64,000 nucleotides of DNA from Acorus gramineus (Eukaryota; Streptophyta; Magnoliopsida; Acorales; Acoraceae): contig JAUJYN010000097.1 of the NCBI GenBank assembly GCA_030737835.1, positions 61,001 through 125,000 of the forward strand, given 5' to 3'. Each line of letters starts with the position of its first letter. The stretch's first letter is position 1. Positions 25,404-37,334 of this stretch are shown here, piece after piece. Under the pieces are notes generated by a model, which was not told the DNA's origin, searched no databases, and saw only the letters and a list, made by a program, of their open reading frames with translations. Position numbers and translations under genes: made by a program.

Positions 25404-25741
25404 GTGTTCCGCGTCACACAGGATGTGATATGGTTCCGAGATTGGATAGATGGGAATCAGCTTCAAAAAGTCATCCAAAAGGATGCAAGATATAATTGGT
25501 GTAATCAGCGTAAAGGAGCAGCCCGAACTTGGGAGCTGTTGGATAGGGCTTTTGCCACTTCTTTATGGGGAGAAATATTCTCATCGGCATGATTACAGTC
25601 CTCCCACTTCATATATCTGATCTGCTCCTTTATTACTTAAAACGGAGATTTCTCCCTCGATAGGACGGAAACCTTTCTGTTTTGAGAGATTTTGGTTTGA
25701 ACGACCAGGGTTAGAAATATTCATATCTAGATCATGGAAAT
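25404..25741 (+). pseudogene. LINE endonuclease C-terminal fragment
   Basis: Text such as NWCNQRKGAARTWELLDRAF and, after stops, a PFRFE-like region match the end of plant L1-type endonuclease domains. It is cut at 25741 by the LTR element. Confidence 0.75.
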
Positions 25742-26280
25742 TGTCACGCCCCAGGCGTCCCCGGGACGCGACAAGTGTATATATAATATCAGAATCTACA
25801 CAGGAGGTCAATAATATCATACACAAGCAGCCAAAATGACACACAGACAACAAAAGCAGGGCTGATAGGATATATACACCAAATGCGGATAACTAAAGAC
25901 TGAATCTGTAATCAAAACACACTACAGACTCCATACATAATCACATGTCCTGTGAGAGCCAATATACATACAAAGACATCCAAATACAACCAAACGCGTG
26001 CCCAAGCACGGAAAATAATACATACTGGTACAAGGGATGCTGATAGTCTCAGAAACTGGCGGGACGTGGCGCTACTCCGCTACTGATGAAGTCCCTCGGG
26101 GAGCTCCTCCTCCAGATCCGACTCAGATGACACTGTAGAAAATATTATGCGAGGGGTGAGCCACACGCTCAGTGAACGGCACAACCCATGCATCACAGAC
26201 AATATTGACCACAACCAGATAATCCTTAACATCCACAACCACATTTTACCATAACCACCAATAATCAACAATTCCTCAAC

Positions 26281-26640
26281 TAGTGGGTCGCTACCGCCAA
26301 CCCACTACACCCTCACCCTCACCCTCAATGGGTGACCAAGGATATTGGGACTAATCAACACCAAACCAACGGGTCGCTTCTGCCAACCCGCTACACCCTC
26401 ACCCTCACCCTCAATGGGTGACCAAGGATATTGGGACTTACTACACCAATCCAGCAGGTCACTATCGCCAACCTACTACACCCTCACCCTCACCCCTCAA
26501 CAGAAGTGACATAGGATATTGGGACTGACAATCATCCATAGACAAATCCAGCGGGTCGCTCATCGCCAACCCACTACACCCTCACCCTCACCCTACAACG
26601 GGTGACATAGGCTCTTGGGACTGACTAGGCTGTTGGTCAC
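26281..26640 (-). repeat. G-rich tandem units in LTR (four copies)
   Basis: Four ~85-95-bp units, each with three GGGTGA-type G-triplets on the element's sense strand and the text for CCAATATCC nearby. Each unit contains a G3-loop-G3-loop-G3-loop-G3 pattern able to form a G-quadruplex. Confidence 0.8.
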
Positions 26641-27423
26641 CCTTGGTCCACCGATAGTCTCTCCTCACTCCGTAGGTCGTTTGGCCACTCCCATGTTCGG
26701 CGCAGTCCTTCACCAAATCAGGAGGCACCTACTACTGGGAGCCCCTGCACGGGACAACCTGTCTAACGCTGAGGTAGTCTCTAAAGGATCCAACGAAGGG
26801 AACAGAACAGCCTATCCATCGCATATGATCCACTCGGATCCGCAAACAACACATCATAACAACACTAATGTTCTGAATTCCTCAGAACCCACCAGGGCGC
26901 ATAACTACGATGCGGGGAACATGCATAAGTTTATAACAAGGTGGAATATCGTTGGGGAAAGAAACTCGGGAGGGCAGCGTGAGTTCCCGTTATAGGACAC
27001 CCCGACAACCAAACAAGGAACACGGTGTACCCTAACCCGGGTCTCACCGCTGTCCTCGCAAGGCCCCTCCCCTATAATATTCACTATAACATGCAATTTA
27101 ACAAATACTAGCATTTAATTAAATAAATAAACTAGTAGGGCACATGCATCGGCCGGGCTTCCTAACATGGAACCAGGGGACATGCTGCATGGCTCATACA
27201 CATATCCTAAGGGTGTGCAAGTCCCTAACATGCAAAGTCTAGGGTAACATGCATTCTACAATTAAATCATGCTCGCATGATATACATATTACACATGTCA
27301 ATATCTATCCATGGTGCCCCAGCAGAGGTCGGTATACGCCCAAGTGCGTATAACACCTCTCTACTGGGTTGGATTGTCCCACTCACCAGAGATCGGGGTC
27401 GTCGCGCGACCGTCCGTCTAGAT

Positions 27424-28747
27424 CTGCAAGATAAGGTAATCAACTGGGTGAGAAACCACACAATTAAACACCTAACACTCGGGCAAACGTGCATACGACC
27501 CGCACGCACGCTAACCCGAGCACTCCGGCTACAACCCGCACGGCCGGCAACAACCCGCATGGCCGCTCGACCGCCCGGGTGCACCGCCGCGCCTCAGCCA
27601 ACGCACCCCGCGCACCGCCGAACCTCCCAGGTGCACCGCGCGACCCGTGCGCCCCAGCGCAGCCGCCCGCGCGCACCCCGCATGCCTCGCGCTGGCCCGC
27701 GAGCACCCCGCACGCCCCGCGCGCAGAGCCTCGCCCCGCGCGCACCCCGCGCGCACCACCTCGCTCCGCGCGCACCCCGCGCGCACCACCTGCCTCTACC
27801 CGCACGCACCACGCGCGCACCGCCAGCTCCGCCCCCGCGCGCACACCGCGCGCACCGCCACTCCGCCCCGCGCGCACCCCGCGCGCACCACCAGCCGCCT
27901 GCCGCGCCCCGCGCGCACCCTGCACGACGCCCCGCAGCGGTGCCCAGCGCCCAGCACCCTCGGCCAGCACCCGGTACCCGCGACCCAGAGCCCAGCGCTC
28001 AGCGCCCAGCACCCGGGACCCTCACCCAGCGTCCACGCGCACGCCCGCGCAACACGCGCCCAGCGCGCCTGGCAGCACGCGCCCCGTGCGCCTGCCAGCC
28101 TGCCCGCGCTGCTGCCTGCGTTGCCTGCCTGCGCGCGTCGCCGAGTGGCCCGAGCACCGCTCGCCTGCACGCCCGGGGCACTGCCCGCCTGATGCCCGAG
28201 CGCCCCTGCCCTGCTCGCCTGCGCGCCCAGCCTGCCAGCCCGGCCTGCCAGCGCGCACAGCCACTACCCGCAGCCAGCCTGCACCACACGCTTCCCTCTG
28301 CACCCCCCGAGCGCACGCCCGCGCGCGCACCCGCGCGCACGCGCTCGCGCGCCCAGCAAACTGGTGCACCTGCTCCCAGCCTACCCGAGCTAGCCCTGCC
28401 AGCCTGCCCAGCGCGCACGCCCAGCCCTGCTGGCCTCCAGCGCCAGCCGAGCGCCTGCACGCCCAGCCCTGCTGGCCCCCAGCACCGCCCGAGCGCACGC
28501 ACGCGCGCGCACGCCGCGCCAACCACTGCGCCTGCTGCCCTGCGCCTGCTGCCCTGCGCTGCTGCCCTGCCCGAGACAGCAGCCAGCCATCCCGAGCTCC
28601 CCTACCACCCACCTCCGACCACCCCACAGCCTCCGACCGCCTCCCACAGCCCTCCGACGGCCACCCACCGCCGCCAACCTCCACCCAACCCCATATCCAC
28701 CCTCCTAGCATACATCTAGGCAAGAAAGAGAGGAAAAAGAGGCTTAC
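27424..28747 (-). other. Intron-like segment in 3' LTR of copy 1
   Basis: Minus-strand donor GTAAGCC at 28747 and acceptor CTTGCAG ending at 27424 frame the GC-rich low-complexity block. Same positions relative to LTR landmarks as in the other four LTRs. Confidence 0.35.
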
Positions 28748-28913
28748 CAAGGGGAGGAAAGGAAATCCGGTTGCTCTCCGCGCACCGAAACCTCTCCCAA
28801 AGGGTTTCCAACACCCGGATCTACCTCCACCACCGAGATGGCTCAAAACAGAGGCGAAGAGAGGGCGGACGGACGGCCAAAACTTGCCGAAATTGGGATT
28901 TGAAACCACCGGG

Positions 28914-28938
28914 GTGTAGATCGGGACCCGATCTACAC
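28914..28938. repeat. Palindrome in LTR leader
   Basis: An 11-bp arm GTGTAGATCGG, three-base loop and CCGATCTACAC form a perfect hairpin, about 130 nt after the TATA box in element direction. Confidence 0.85.
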
Positions 28939-29064
28939 TTCCTAGGTTTTAACTTTTAAGTTTTGAGGGGTCTAAGGGCCTCAAACGGAAGAAAAACGGA
29001 GGAGAGGAGAGAGAGGGCTCAAGGTAGGGGATGATGAATAGTGCCAGGATATTTTATGCTTTCA

Positions 29065-29073
29065 CTTATATAG
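29065..29073 (-). promoter_or_regulatory. TATA box of copy 1 (3' LTR)
   Basis: CTATATAAG on the minus strand, about 265 bp from the LTR start. This implies a short U3 and a very long transcribed R-U5. Confidence 0.6.
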
Positions 29074-29335
29074 CGGGCGACTTAAAAACCCAGATACGCC
29101 CCGGAACTGCGAAATTTCTGGAACGTTACCGGAATTCGATGAAATTTTCGTGAGAGGCCTAAAATGGCACCAGGACACCAAATATGCAGTTAGATTTCCA
29201 ATCGGAGTCCTCTAACTCAGGACGATAGCTAACAGTCCAAAAATTAGCGGTTCCGATAAAAAACCCTAATAATTTTAAAAACTGCCAGAACGCTCCAACG
29301 GTTACCAGCAGGCTAAAAGTGACACATATATAACA

Positions 29336-29356
29336 TTCTTCCCCCCTTAGGAAATT
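29336..29356 (-). promoter_or_regulatory. Polypurine tract of copy 1
   Basis: On the minus strand, CTAAGGGGGGAAGAA ends directly at the 3' LTR boundary, the primer site for plus-strand DNA synthesis. Confidence 0.8.
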
Positions 29357-29804
29357 TTGTCCTCAAAATATGCAAAAACATCTACGAGGGGAAAAAGATG
29401 CGGATACGCGTCACACCTGGCATCCATGAGCTTCCATGTGTCCTTGACACCGGAACGGTGCTGCCATCGCACCTCGACCAACTGGACGGTCTTGGTGCAG
29501 AGCCTCCTCACGCGGTGGTCCATGATCTCAATCGACTGCTCCACGAATGACTATCCGGCTCAGAGACGAACGACTCGAACGGGATGACGTGAGCAGGATC
29601 GTGGACACCTTTACCCAACTGCAAACCCACCACTCCAAGAAGGAGAGGTAAGAATTGGCGCTGAGGTGAGCCTCCGATAAACTCCAGGAAGCTCTCCTCG
29701 CAAGAAGGGGACCACTCGAACCGGACATCCTTCCAAGTAAGGCGGTTAAGAGGAACAGCTATCTTCGAGAGTCCCTCGTCAAGCTTCCTGCAATAACCCG
29801 CCAA
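29347..29804 (-). pseudogene. Fossil pol pieces of copy 1 (RT/RNase H segment and chromodomain-like end)
   Basis: Minus strand: 29804 leftward reads GLSKIAVPLNRLTWKDVRFE, then WSPSCEESF, the text at the RT-RNase H border of Ty3/gypsy pol. Immediately after, 29544-29347 reads RRLCTKTVQLVEVRWQHRSG and ends YPHLFP, the chromodomain-like tail of a Tekay/Del-type integrase. Most RT, RNase H and integrase sequence between these two is gone. Confidence 0.8.
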
Positions 29805-29989
29805 CTCGGGAAGCTCCGAATCCTTGCGGGGTTCGACGGCCTACGCCAATTCGACATAGCAAGCGTCTTACCCTGGTCCACAAATATGCCTTTACCAGAA
29901 ATCACTCAGCCCAAAAGGCCTTAACCTCTAACCAAACTCGCACTTGATCTCTCATCTATCTGATGCTTCCATGGTATCCCTTGCCTGGA

Positions 29990-30110
29990 AAAGAAACCTC
30001 GGGAGGCACATGAAACCCCGATATAGGATACCCCGACAACCAAACAAGGAACACGAAGTACCCTAGCCCGGGGTTCAACGCTGTCCTCACAAGGCCCCTT
30101 AATCCAGAAA
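29990..30110 (-). repeat. LTR-type module inside the internal region of copy 1
   Basis: Matches, with mismatches, the LTR block around 27085-26960 (minus-strand text GTTCCTTGTTTGGTTGTCGG). Same orientation as in the LTR. Confidence 0.8.
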
Positions 30111-30651
30111 GGAACACTAGAAGAAGACATCATTTTAAAAACACACTAACCCCTTCCGGATCACCTACATCTAGATGATCACCCAACGATGTCCTTCAAC
30201 ATCCATCTCAAGACCGGACCCAACCTCCGTGGGAATGGTCGAACAGCAATTTGGGTCACGAGGTGACGCGTCTTTGTCTCATCCACACCCTCACTCCCAT
30301 CAGGAGACATATTGGGACTTTGGGAGAGACTTAGACTGCTCTCTACCCCTGGTCCACCGGTAGCCTCTCCCCGCTCCGTAGCTCGCCTGGTCCTCTGACC
30401 GGGAGCCTGTCTAACGCCGGGGCTGTACTACGCGGATCCGACGAAGGGGAGAGCGATTCCACGCTCGCGACACCATCCATTAATCCATTTCCGGGTTAGC
30501 CCCTACCTGACACACTCCCACGATCAGTACCCCTCCGACTGCATCGGCGGTACCTACGGATGAGAGCCTCCTGCCAGGACGGCTACAACCCGGCCTCTTT
30601 AACTCGAACAACCACACTCATTACCCGCTCATCGAGATAATACACACATGC

Positions 30652-31997
30652 TTAATAGCAATCAACACACATATATTCATAGGGAGCTAGGGAACAAAAC
30701 ATTACCTCGAACCATGACGCCCGAAACCTGCGCCTCTTCGGCCGAAAGCGCTGCAACCCTGCCTTGAGCAAACTGCGGCAGAGGAGCAGGAGCACGCCTC
30801 GCCGGCTGCCGCTGCTGAGGTAGCACTCAGGGTCGGCCAGCATCAGGGCAATTGTATCTGATATGCCCGATGCGCTGACAATGGAAACAGCGCCGCCTCT
30901 CCGACCGCATGGACTGGATGGGCACTGCTGCAATGGGTGCTGGATCACACTCTGGCCATCAGCTGGAGGAGAGGCAGCCGCTGACTGCTCGAAGCGGGGC
31001 CTCTTCCTCTTGCGCTGCCCCTGGTCCCGACTCCCGGAAGGACCCTGATCTGCAGAAGGGGCCGGAACCCCCGCGATGATCCCGAGGTCTCGCTCGACTG
31101 TCTTCGCCCGAGACACCAAGTCCGAGAACCTCGAGAAAGCCTGGGAGGAGACATGCACCCGAATGGCGCTGCAGAGACCAAGCTCGAAACGGCGGCACCG
31201 CGCCTCTTCGTCCATCACCAAAGCTGGAGCGAATCAAGATAGCCTCGTGAAGCGCGTGGAGTAGTCGGCGACAGACATAGAGCCCTGCGTCAACCGCACA
31301 AACTCCTGCACCACGATCTGCTGCGCCGAGAACGGGAAGTACTCCTCCAGGAAATACCTCCGGAATCCTGCCCAAGAAAGCTGCTCCACTCCCTCTGGAA
31401 TGTCCACCACTCGATAGCCCACCAGTCGGCAGCGCTACCCTTCAGCATGAAGGTGGCCAGAGAGACTCGCTGGCGATCGGTGCAAAGCATGGTCGAGAAG
31501 ATCACCTCCACCTCCATCAACCATCGCTCTGGGGCAAGGGGATCCGCCAACTGGCCATAGAACTCGGGAGGGTGGAGCTTCAAAAAGGCTGCGAGGCTAC
31601 TCTGCTGCACCCGCGCTGCAGCCTCTAGCCCAACCTCCCTCGCCAGGGGATCCTGAACCCTCGCCGCTGGAATCACCACGGGGACTGGGGGTACTTCGGG
31701 TACCACAGACGGATCTGCTACCAAGGGGACCTGTGGAACTGCATCACGGGCCGCCCTCAGCTCCCGGATCTCCCGCGTCTGCTCTACCAACACTCTGGTC
31801 TGGGCCTCCAGTGCCTTGATCCGAGTCTCCACCGAATCCGCTATCCGAGCGAACGCACGTTCCCGTGCGGGAGGCTCCTGCGCCGATCCTGGCCTCACAG
31901 CCGTGGACTCTCCAGTAGCATCCTCGCCTCTAGCAGGTCCGGAAACCTCCAAAGGTCGAGAGGGACCATGTCCGCGCCGTCCTCCACGAGGAGACAT
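30652..31997 (-). pseudogene. gag of copy 1, degenerate
   Basis: From ATG at 31997 it reads MSPRGGRRGHGPSRPLEVSG, a coiled stretch (ALEAQTRVLVEQTREIRELR), then the capsid-like core LAAFLKLHPPEFYGQ and APERWLMEVEVIF. A 1-nt loss near 31430 shifts frame before VVDIPEGVEQLSWAGFRRYF. A TGA at 31234-31236 interrupts RLS-FAPALVMDE, and the CCHC knuckle region is out of frame. Counterpart: 47375-48840. Confidence 0.85.
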
Positions 31998-32099
31998 ATC
32001 AGCAATCCTAAGAAAACCAGACTCTAGGATCAGAATACTCATATCAAAATCCTAGGACTCATCTCTACGAAAGAAGACCATTGGCTCTGACAGGACCAG

Positions 32100-32111
32100 G
32101 CTCTGATACCA
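32100..32111 (-). promoter_or_regulatory. tRNA-Met primer binding site of copy 1
   Basis: Minus-strand TGGTATCAGAGC, six bases after the 5' LTR end; complementary to the 3' end of plant initiator tRNA-Met. Confidence 0.9.
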
Positions 32112-32639
32112 CCTTTTTGTCACGCCCCGGGCGTCCCCGGTACGCGGCAAGTGTATATAAAATATCAGAATCTACACAGGAGGTCAATAATATCATACAC
32201 AAGCAACCAGAATGACACACAGACAACAAAAGCAGGGCTGACATGATATATACACCAAATGCGGATAACTAAAGACTGAATCTGTAATCAAAACACACTA
32301 CAGACTCCATACATAATCACATGTCCTGTGAGAGCCAATATACATACAAAGACATCCAAATACAACCAAACGCGTGCCCAAGCACGGAAAATAATACATA
32401 CTGGCACAAGGGATGCTGATAGTCTCAGAAACTCGCGGGACGTGGCGCTACTCCGCTACTGATGAAGTCCCTCGGGGAGCTCCTCCTCCGGATCCGACTC
32501 AGATGACACTGGAGAAAAAATTATGCGAGGGGTGAGCCACACGCTCAGTGAACGGCACAACCCATGCATCACAGACAATATTGACCACAACCAGATAATC
32601 TTAATCCACCATCACATTATCAAGCCACAACAACAACAA

Positions 32640-33000
32640 TTCCTCAAACTAGTGGGTTGCTACCGCCCACCCACTACACCCTCACCCTCACCCTCAATGG
32701 GTGACCAAGGATATTGGGACTAATCAACACAAAACCAACGGGTCGCTTCCGCCAACCCGCTACACCCTCACCCTCACCCTCAATGGGTGACCAAGGATAT
32801 TGGGACTTACTACACCAATCCAGCAGGTCGCTATCGCCAACCTACTACACCCTCACCCTCACCCCTCAACAGGAGTGACATAGGATATTGGGACTGACAA
32901 TCATCCATAGACAAATCCAGCGGGTCGCTCATCGCCAACCCACTACACCCTCACCCTCACCCTACAACGGGTGACATAGGCTCTTGGGACTGACTAGGCT
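32640..33000 (-). repeat. G-rich tandem units in LTR (four copies)
   Basis: Counterpart of 26281-26640 in the 5' LTR; the G-rich strand is the element's sense strand. Confidence 0.8.
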
Positions 33001-33788
33001 GTTGGTCACCCTTGGTCCACCGATAGTCTCTCCTCACTCCGTAGGTCGTTTGGCCACTCCCACGTTCAGCACAGTCCTTCACCAAATCAGGAGGCGCCTA
33101 CTACTGGGAGCCCCTGCACGGGACAACCTGTCTAACGCTGAGGTAGTCTCTAAGGATCCAACGAAGGGAACAGAACAGCCTATCCATCGCATATGATCCA
33201 CTCGGATCCGCAGACAACACATCATAACAACACTAATGTTCTGAATTCCTCAGAACCCACCAGGGCGCATAACTACGATGCGGGGAACATGCATAAGGTT
33301 ATAACAAGGTGGAATATTGTTGGGGAAAGAAACTCGGGAGGGCAGCGTGAGTTCCCGTTATAGGACACCCCGACAACCAAACAAGGAACACGGTGTACCC
33401 TAACCCGGGTCTCACCGCTGTCCTCGCAAGGCCCCTCCCCTATAATATTCACTATAACATGCAATTTAACAAATACTAGCATTTAATTTAATAAATAAAC
33501 TAGTAGGGCACATGCATCGGTCGGGCTTCCTAACATGGAACCAGGGGACATGCTGCATGGCTCATACACATATCCTAAGGGTGCAAGTCCCTAACATGCA
33601 AAGTCTAGGGTAACATGCATTCTACAATTAAATCATGCTCGCATGATATACATATTACACATGTCAATATCTATCCATGGTGCCCCAGGAGAGGTCGGTA
33701 TACGCCCAAGTGCGTATAACACCTCTCTACTGGGTTGGATTGTCCCACTCACCAGAGATCGGGTCGTCGCGCGACCGTCCGTCAAGAT

Positions 33789-35145
33789 CTGCAAGATAAG
33801 GTAATCAACTGGGTGAGAAACCACACAATTAAACACCTAACACTCGGGCAAACGTGCATACGACCCGCACGCACGCTAACCCGAGCACTCCGGCTACAAC
33901 CCGCACGGCCGGCAACCACCCCCACGGCCGCTCGACCGCCCGGGTGCACCGCCGCGCCTCAGCCAACGCACCCCGCGCACCGCCGAACCTCCCGGGTGCA
34001 CCGCGCGACCCGTGCGCCCCAGCGCAGCCGCCCGCGCGCACCCCGCACGGCTCGCGCTGGCCCGCGAGCACCCCCACGCCCCGCGCGCAGCGCCTTGCCC
34101 CGCGCGCACCCCGCGCGCACCACCTGCCTCTACCCGCACGCACCACGCGCGCACCGCCAGCTCCGCCCCCGCGCGCACACCGCGCGCACCGCCAACTCCG
34201 CCCCGCGCACACCCCGCGCGCACCACCAGCCGCCTTGCCGCGCCCCGCGCGCACCCTGCACGACGCCCCGCAGCGGTGCCCAGCGCCCAGCACCCTCGGC
34301 CAGCACCCGGTACCCGCGACCCAGCGCCCAGCGCCCAGCACCCGGGACCCTCACCCAGCGTCCACGCGCACGCCCGCGCAACACGCGCCCAGCGCGCCTG
34401 GCAGCACGCGCCCCGCGCGCCTGCCAGCCTTCCCGCGCTGTTGCCCGCCTTGCCTGCCTGCGCGCGTCGCCGAGTGGCCTGAGCACCGCTCGCCTGCAGG
34501 CCCGGGGCACTGCCCGCCTGATGCCCGAGCGCCCCTGCCCTGCACGCCTGCGCGCCCAGCCTGCCAGCCCAGCCTGCCAGCGCGCACAGCCACTACCCGC
34601 AGCCAGCCCTGCACCACACGCTTCCCTCTGCACCCCCCGAGCGCACGCCCGCGCGCGCGCCCAGCAACTGGTGCACCTGCTCCCAGCCTACCCGAGCTAG
34701 CCCTGCCAGCCTGCCCAGCGCGCACGCCCAGCCCTGCTGGCTTCCAGCGCCAGCCGAGCACCCGCACGCCCAGCCCTACTGGCCCCCAGCACCGCCCGAG
34801 CGCACGCACGCGCGCACGCCCGCGCGCACGCCCAGCCCTGCTGGCCCCCAGCACCGCCCGAGCGCACGCACGCGCGCACGCGCGCACGCCCGCGCGCACG
34901 CGCGCGCACGCCTGCGCCAACCACTGCGCCTGCAGCCCTGCGCCTGCTGCCCTGCGCTGCTGCCCTGCCCGAGACAGCAGCCAGCCAGCCCGAGCTCCCC
35001 TACCACCCACCTCCGACCACCCCACAGCCTCCGACCGCCTCCCACAGCCCTCCGACGGCCACCCATCGCCGCCAACCTCCACCCAACCCCATTTCCACCC
35101 TCCTAGCATACATCTAGGCAAGAAAGAGAGGAAAAAGAGGCTTAC
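33789..35145 (-). other. Intron-like segment in 5' LTR of copy 1
   Basis: Donor GTAAGCC at 35145 and acceptor CTTGCAG at 33789 (minus strand). The next strong donor GTGAGT follows after a 36-nt mini-exon (33788-33753), and a further acceptor CTCCAG lies near 32509. Confidence 0.35.
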
Positions 35146-35311
35146 AAAGGGGAGAGAGCGAAGTCCGGTTGCTCTCCGCGCGTCGAAACCTTTCCCAACG
35201 GGTTTCCAACGCCCGGATCTACCTCCACCACGGAGATGGCTCAAAACAGAGGCGAAGAGAGGGCGGACGGACGGCCAAAACTTGCCGGAATTGGGATTTG
35301 AAACCACCGGG

Positions 35312-35332
35312 GTGTAGATCCCCGATCTACAC
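35312..35332. repeat. Palindrome in LTR leader, shortened form
   Basis: Arms GTGTAGATC and GATCTACAC with a CCC loop. The outer arms are kept although the centre differs from 28914-28938. Confidence 0.85.
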
Positions 35333-35458
35333 TTCCTAGGTTTTAACTTTTAAGTTTTGAGGGGTCTAAGGGCCTCAAACGGAAGAAAAACGGAGGAGAG
35401 GAGGTAGAGGGCTCAAGGTAGGGGATGATGAATAGTGCCAGGATATTTTATGCTTTCA

Positions 35459-35467
35459 CTTATATAG
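35459..35467 (-). promoter_or_regulatory. TATA box of copy 1 (5' LTR)
   Basis: CTATATAAG on the minus strand, about 265 bp inside the LTR; likely promoter of the element. Confidence 0.6.
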
Positions 35468-35735
35468 CGGGCGACTTAAAAACCCAGATACGCCCCGGAA
35501 CTGCGAAATTTCGGGAACGTTACCGGAATTCGATGAAATTTTCGTGAGAGGTCTAAAATGGCACCAGGACACCAAATATGCAGTTAGATTTCCAATCGGA
35601 GTCCTCTAACTCAGGACGATAGCTAACAGTCCAAAAATTAGCGGTTCCGATCGAAAACCCTAAAAAAAATGAAAAACTGCCAGAACGCTCTAACAGTTAC
35701 CAGCAGGCTAAAAGTGACACAAGTATAACAGAAAT

Positions 35736-37334
35736 AGCTTGAGAGTACTTCCCCAATGGTCATATGCACCAGCAGTTAATTGGTTTACAGAAGAGACTTC
35801 GAGTATGGAACCATACTCGTGTTGGTAATCTTTCACTGGAGGTGGAGTAGGCACAAAAGCATCTTGATGAACTAGTGAAGCAGGAACAACTTCAAGGTCA
35901 GCAGTTGGATCTTGCCATGAGAATTAGATCGGCCTCAAATCGTTTAGTTACTCTTCAGAAGCAGTTGGAAATATTTTGGACCCAACGCTCGCGAACCAAG
36001 TGGCTTAAGGAAGGAGATCAAAATACTCGATTTTTTCAAGCGAAGGTGAATTGCAAAATAGAATTACAATGCTTCACACTTTAACAGGAGAATTGTTGAT
36101 GACACCAAAGGATATTTCCACGTATGTTCATCAATACTTCACAGACCATTGGGATTCTCAACATTCTCAAACACCTTTTATTCCACCTGGTTTATTGAGG
36201 GAAACTCTAAACCCCGAAATGGCTGAAGCTTTTACCAGCCCATTTACAATGGAAGACGTTGAACAAGTAGTGAAGAAGTTGCCTTTGAATAAGTCTCCTT
36301 GACCGGAAGGATTTCTTGGTGAGTTTTACAAAAGATTTTGGTCAACTGTTAAAGATGATTTGATGCGGGCGATTCAAGCTTTTTATGATATTGCATGACT
36401 TCCACTATCTTGGGGTTCTATACATATTGCTCTTATTCTGAAAATTCTTAATATGAAGCAGCTCAAAGAGTTCAGACCCTTGGTATTTGTGACACGAAAT
36501 ATAAAATTTTGTCACAGTTGCTTGTGGGCAGACTAAAACAGGTTTTGCCCCATTTATTTGGGGAGAGCAAGGGGCATTCATACCAAAACGGTCCATACAT
36601 GGTCACTTGTTGATAGTTAGTGACATGATGCACTCCCTTAAAGTGCGTCATGGAAATAAAGCTCTTATGGCAACAAAAATTGACCTTGTTAGTGCATATG
36701 ATTCGGTTGAATGGGTACTTTACTCCAAATCATGTGCCAGATTGGGTTCCCACAATGCTAGATTGAGTGGATAAAGGCTTATGTGACTTGGGTCTGTATG
36801 AGCATGTTAATCAATGGTGTCCCTTCTAAATGGATTACTCCAAGACAAGACTCCAACATGGTGATCCATTATACCCTATTTATTTACTCTGATGGTAGCA
36901 ATGATGTCATCTCTATTCCAAAGGGAGCAAGAGGCCGGTCACTTGGTGGGATATCAGTCAAATGGTTGACTTACAGGTCAAATTCTTCCAAGGCCAGTGA
37001 CTTGTATTCTCTATGTTGATGACCTAATGGTTGTTAGTACTACCACACCTGCTCAGTGCTTGACTATGAATAATATTTTTGAAGAGGTTGTCCACCTTAC
37101 TAGACTTAATGTTAATTGGACAAAAAGTTCAATCTATTTCTCTATTGCTATTCCATACATGTTCCAAAGATAGATGAGTCGCATTCGAAACATTCGTCGA
37201 GTTACAAAACCATGGACAAATCCAGAAATACAAATATACGATACAAATGCAAAGGAAACTAATTTTTCTCTAGTGGTGCCAAAGATCATAAATAGAATGG
37301 CTGAATGGAAGGCTTCCCGACTTGGCATGGCAGG
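35736..37334 (+). pseudogene. LINE reverse transcriptase fragment
   Basis: Runs from QRSRTKWLKEGDQNTRFFQA through MEDVEQVVKKLPLNKSP and GFLGEFYKRFW to KAYVTWVCMSMLINGVPSKW and RMAEWKASRLGMAG, a normal order for a plant L1-like reverse transcriptase. Several stops and frame changes; cut at 37334 by the solo LTR. Confidence 0.85.

Larger units (their letters stand above)
25742..29335 (-). repeat. 3' LTR of copy 1 (3594 bp)
   Basis: Same content as 32118-35730. Features in element direction (right to left): U3 start, TATA box 29065-29073, palindrome 28914-28938, GC-rich block about 28600-27480, mini-exon 27387-27423, shared module about 27085-26960, four G-rich tandem units 26640-26281, and a short acidic reading frame ending at stop 26080-26082. 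Confidence 0.92.
25742..35730 (-). mobile_element. Non-autonomous chromovirus-derived LTR retrotransposon, copy 1
   Basis: Complete 10-kb element in minus orientation: 5' LTR 32118-35730, PBS 32100-32111, gag remnant, pol fossils, purine tract next to 29336, 3' LTR 25742-29335. On the plus strand it begins TGTCACGCC and ends TATAACA. It is flanked by the 5-bp duplication GAAAT (25737-25741 and 35731-35735). Its two LTRs are alike but differ by substitutions and several indels in the GC-rich block, so it is older than the copy at 43894-53801. The internal part is only 2.8 kb, far below an autonomous element. Confidence 0.92.
32118..35730 (-). repeat. 5' LTR of copy 1 (3613 bp)
   Basis: Plus-strand ends TGTCACGCC and TATAACA. 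Same landmarks as the 3' LTR: TATA 35459-35467, palindrome 35312-35332, GC-rich block about 34980-33850, mini-exon 33753-33788, four G-rich units about 33000-32640. Confidence 0.92.

Noticed and set aside
26281-26640. CRISPR-like array
   Set aside because: Repeats are imperfect, unit-sized and lie in plant LTRs; there are no spacers and the genome is eukaryotic.
27277-28919. Very long open frames (up to 480 codons, both strands) rich in Pro, Arg, Ala
   Set aside because: They overlap in several frames, repeat in every LTR copy (also 33735-35317, 38123-38851, 44405-45518, 50952-52081), lack domains and follow from GC-rich low-complexity DNA without stops. They are not extensin-like or other host genes.
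25742-35730. Endogenous pararetrovirus or other integrated virus
   Set aside because: LTRs, tRNA-Met primer site, 5-bp duplications and gypsy-type gag identify a retrotransposon; no viral movement or coat protein is seen.
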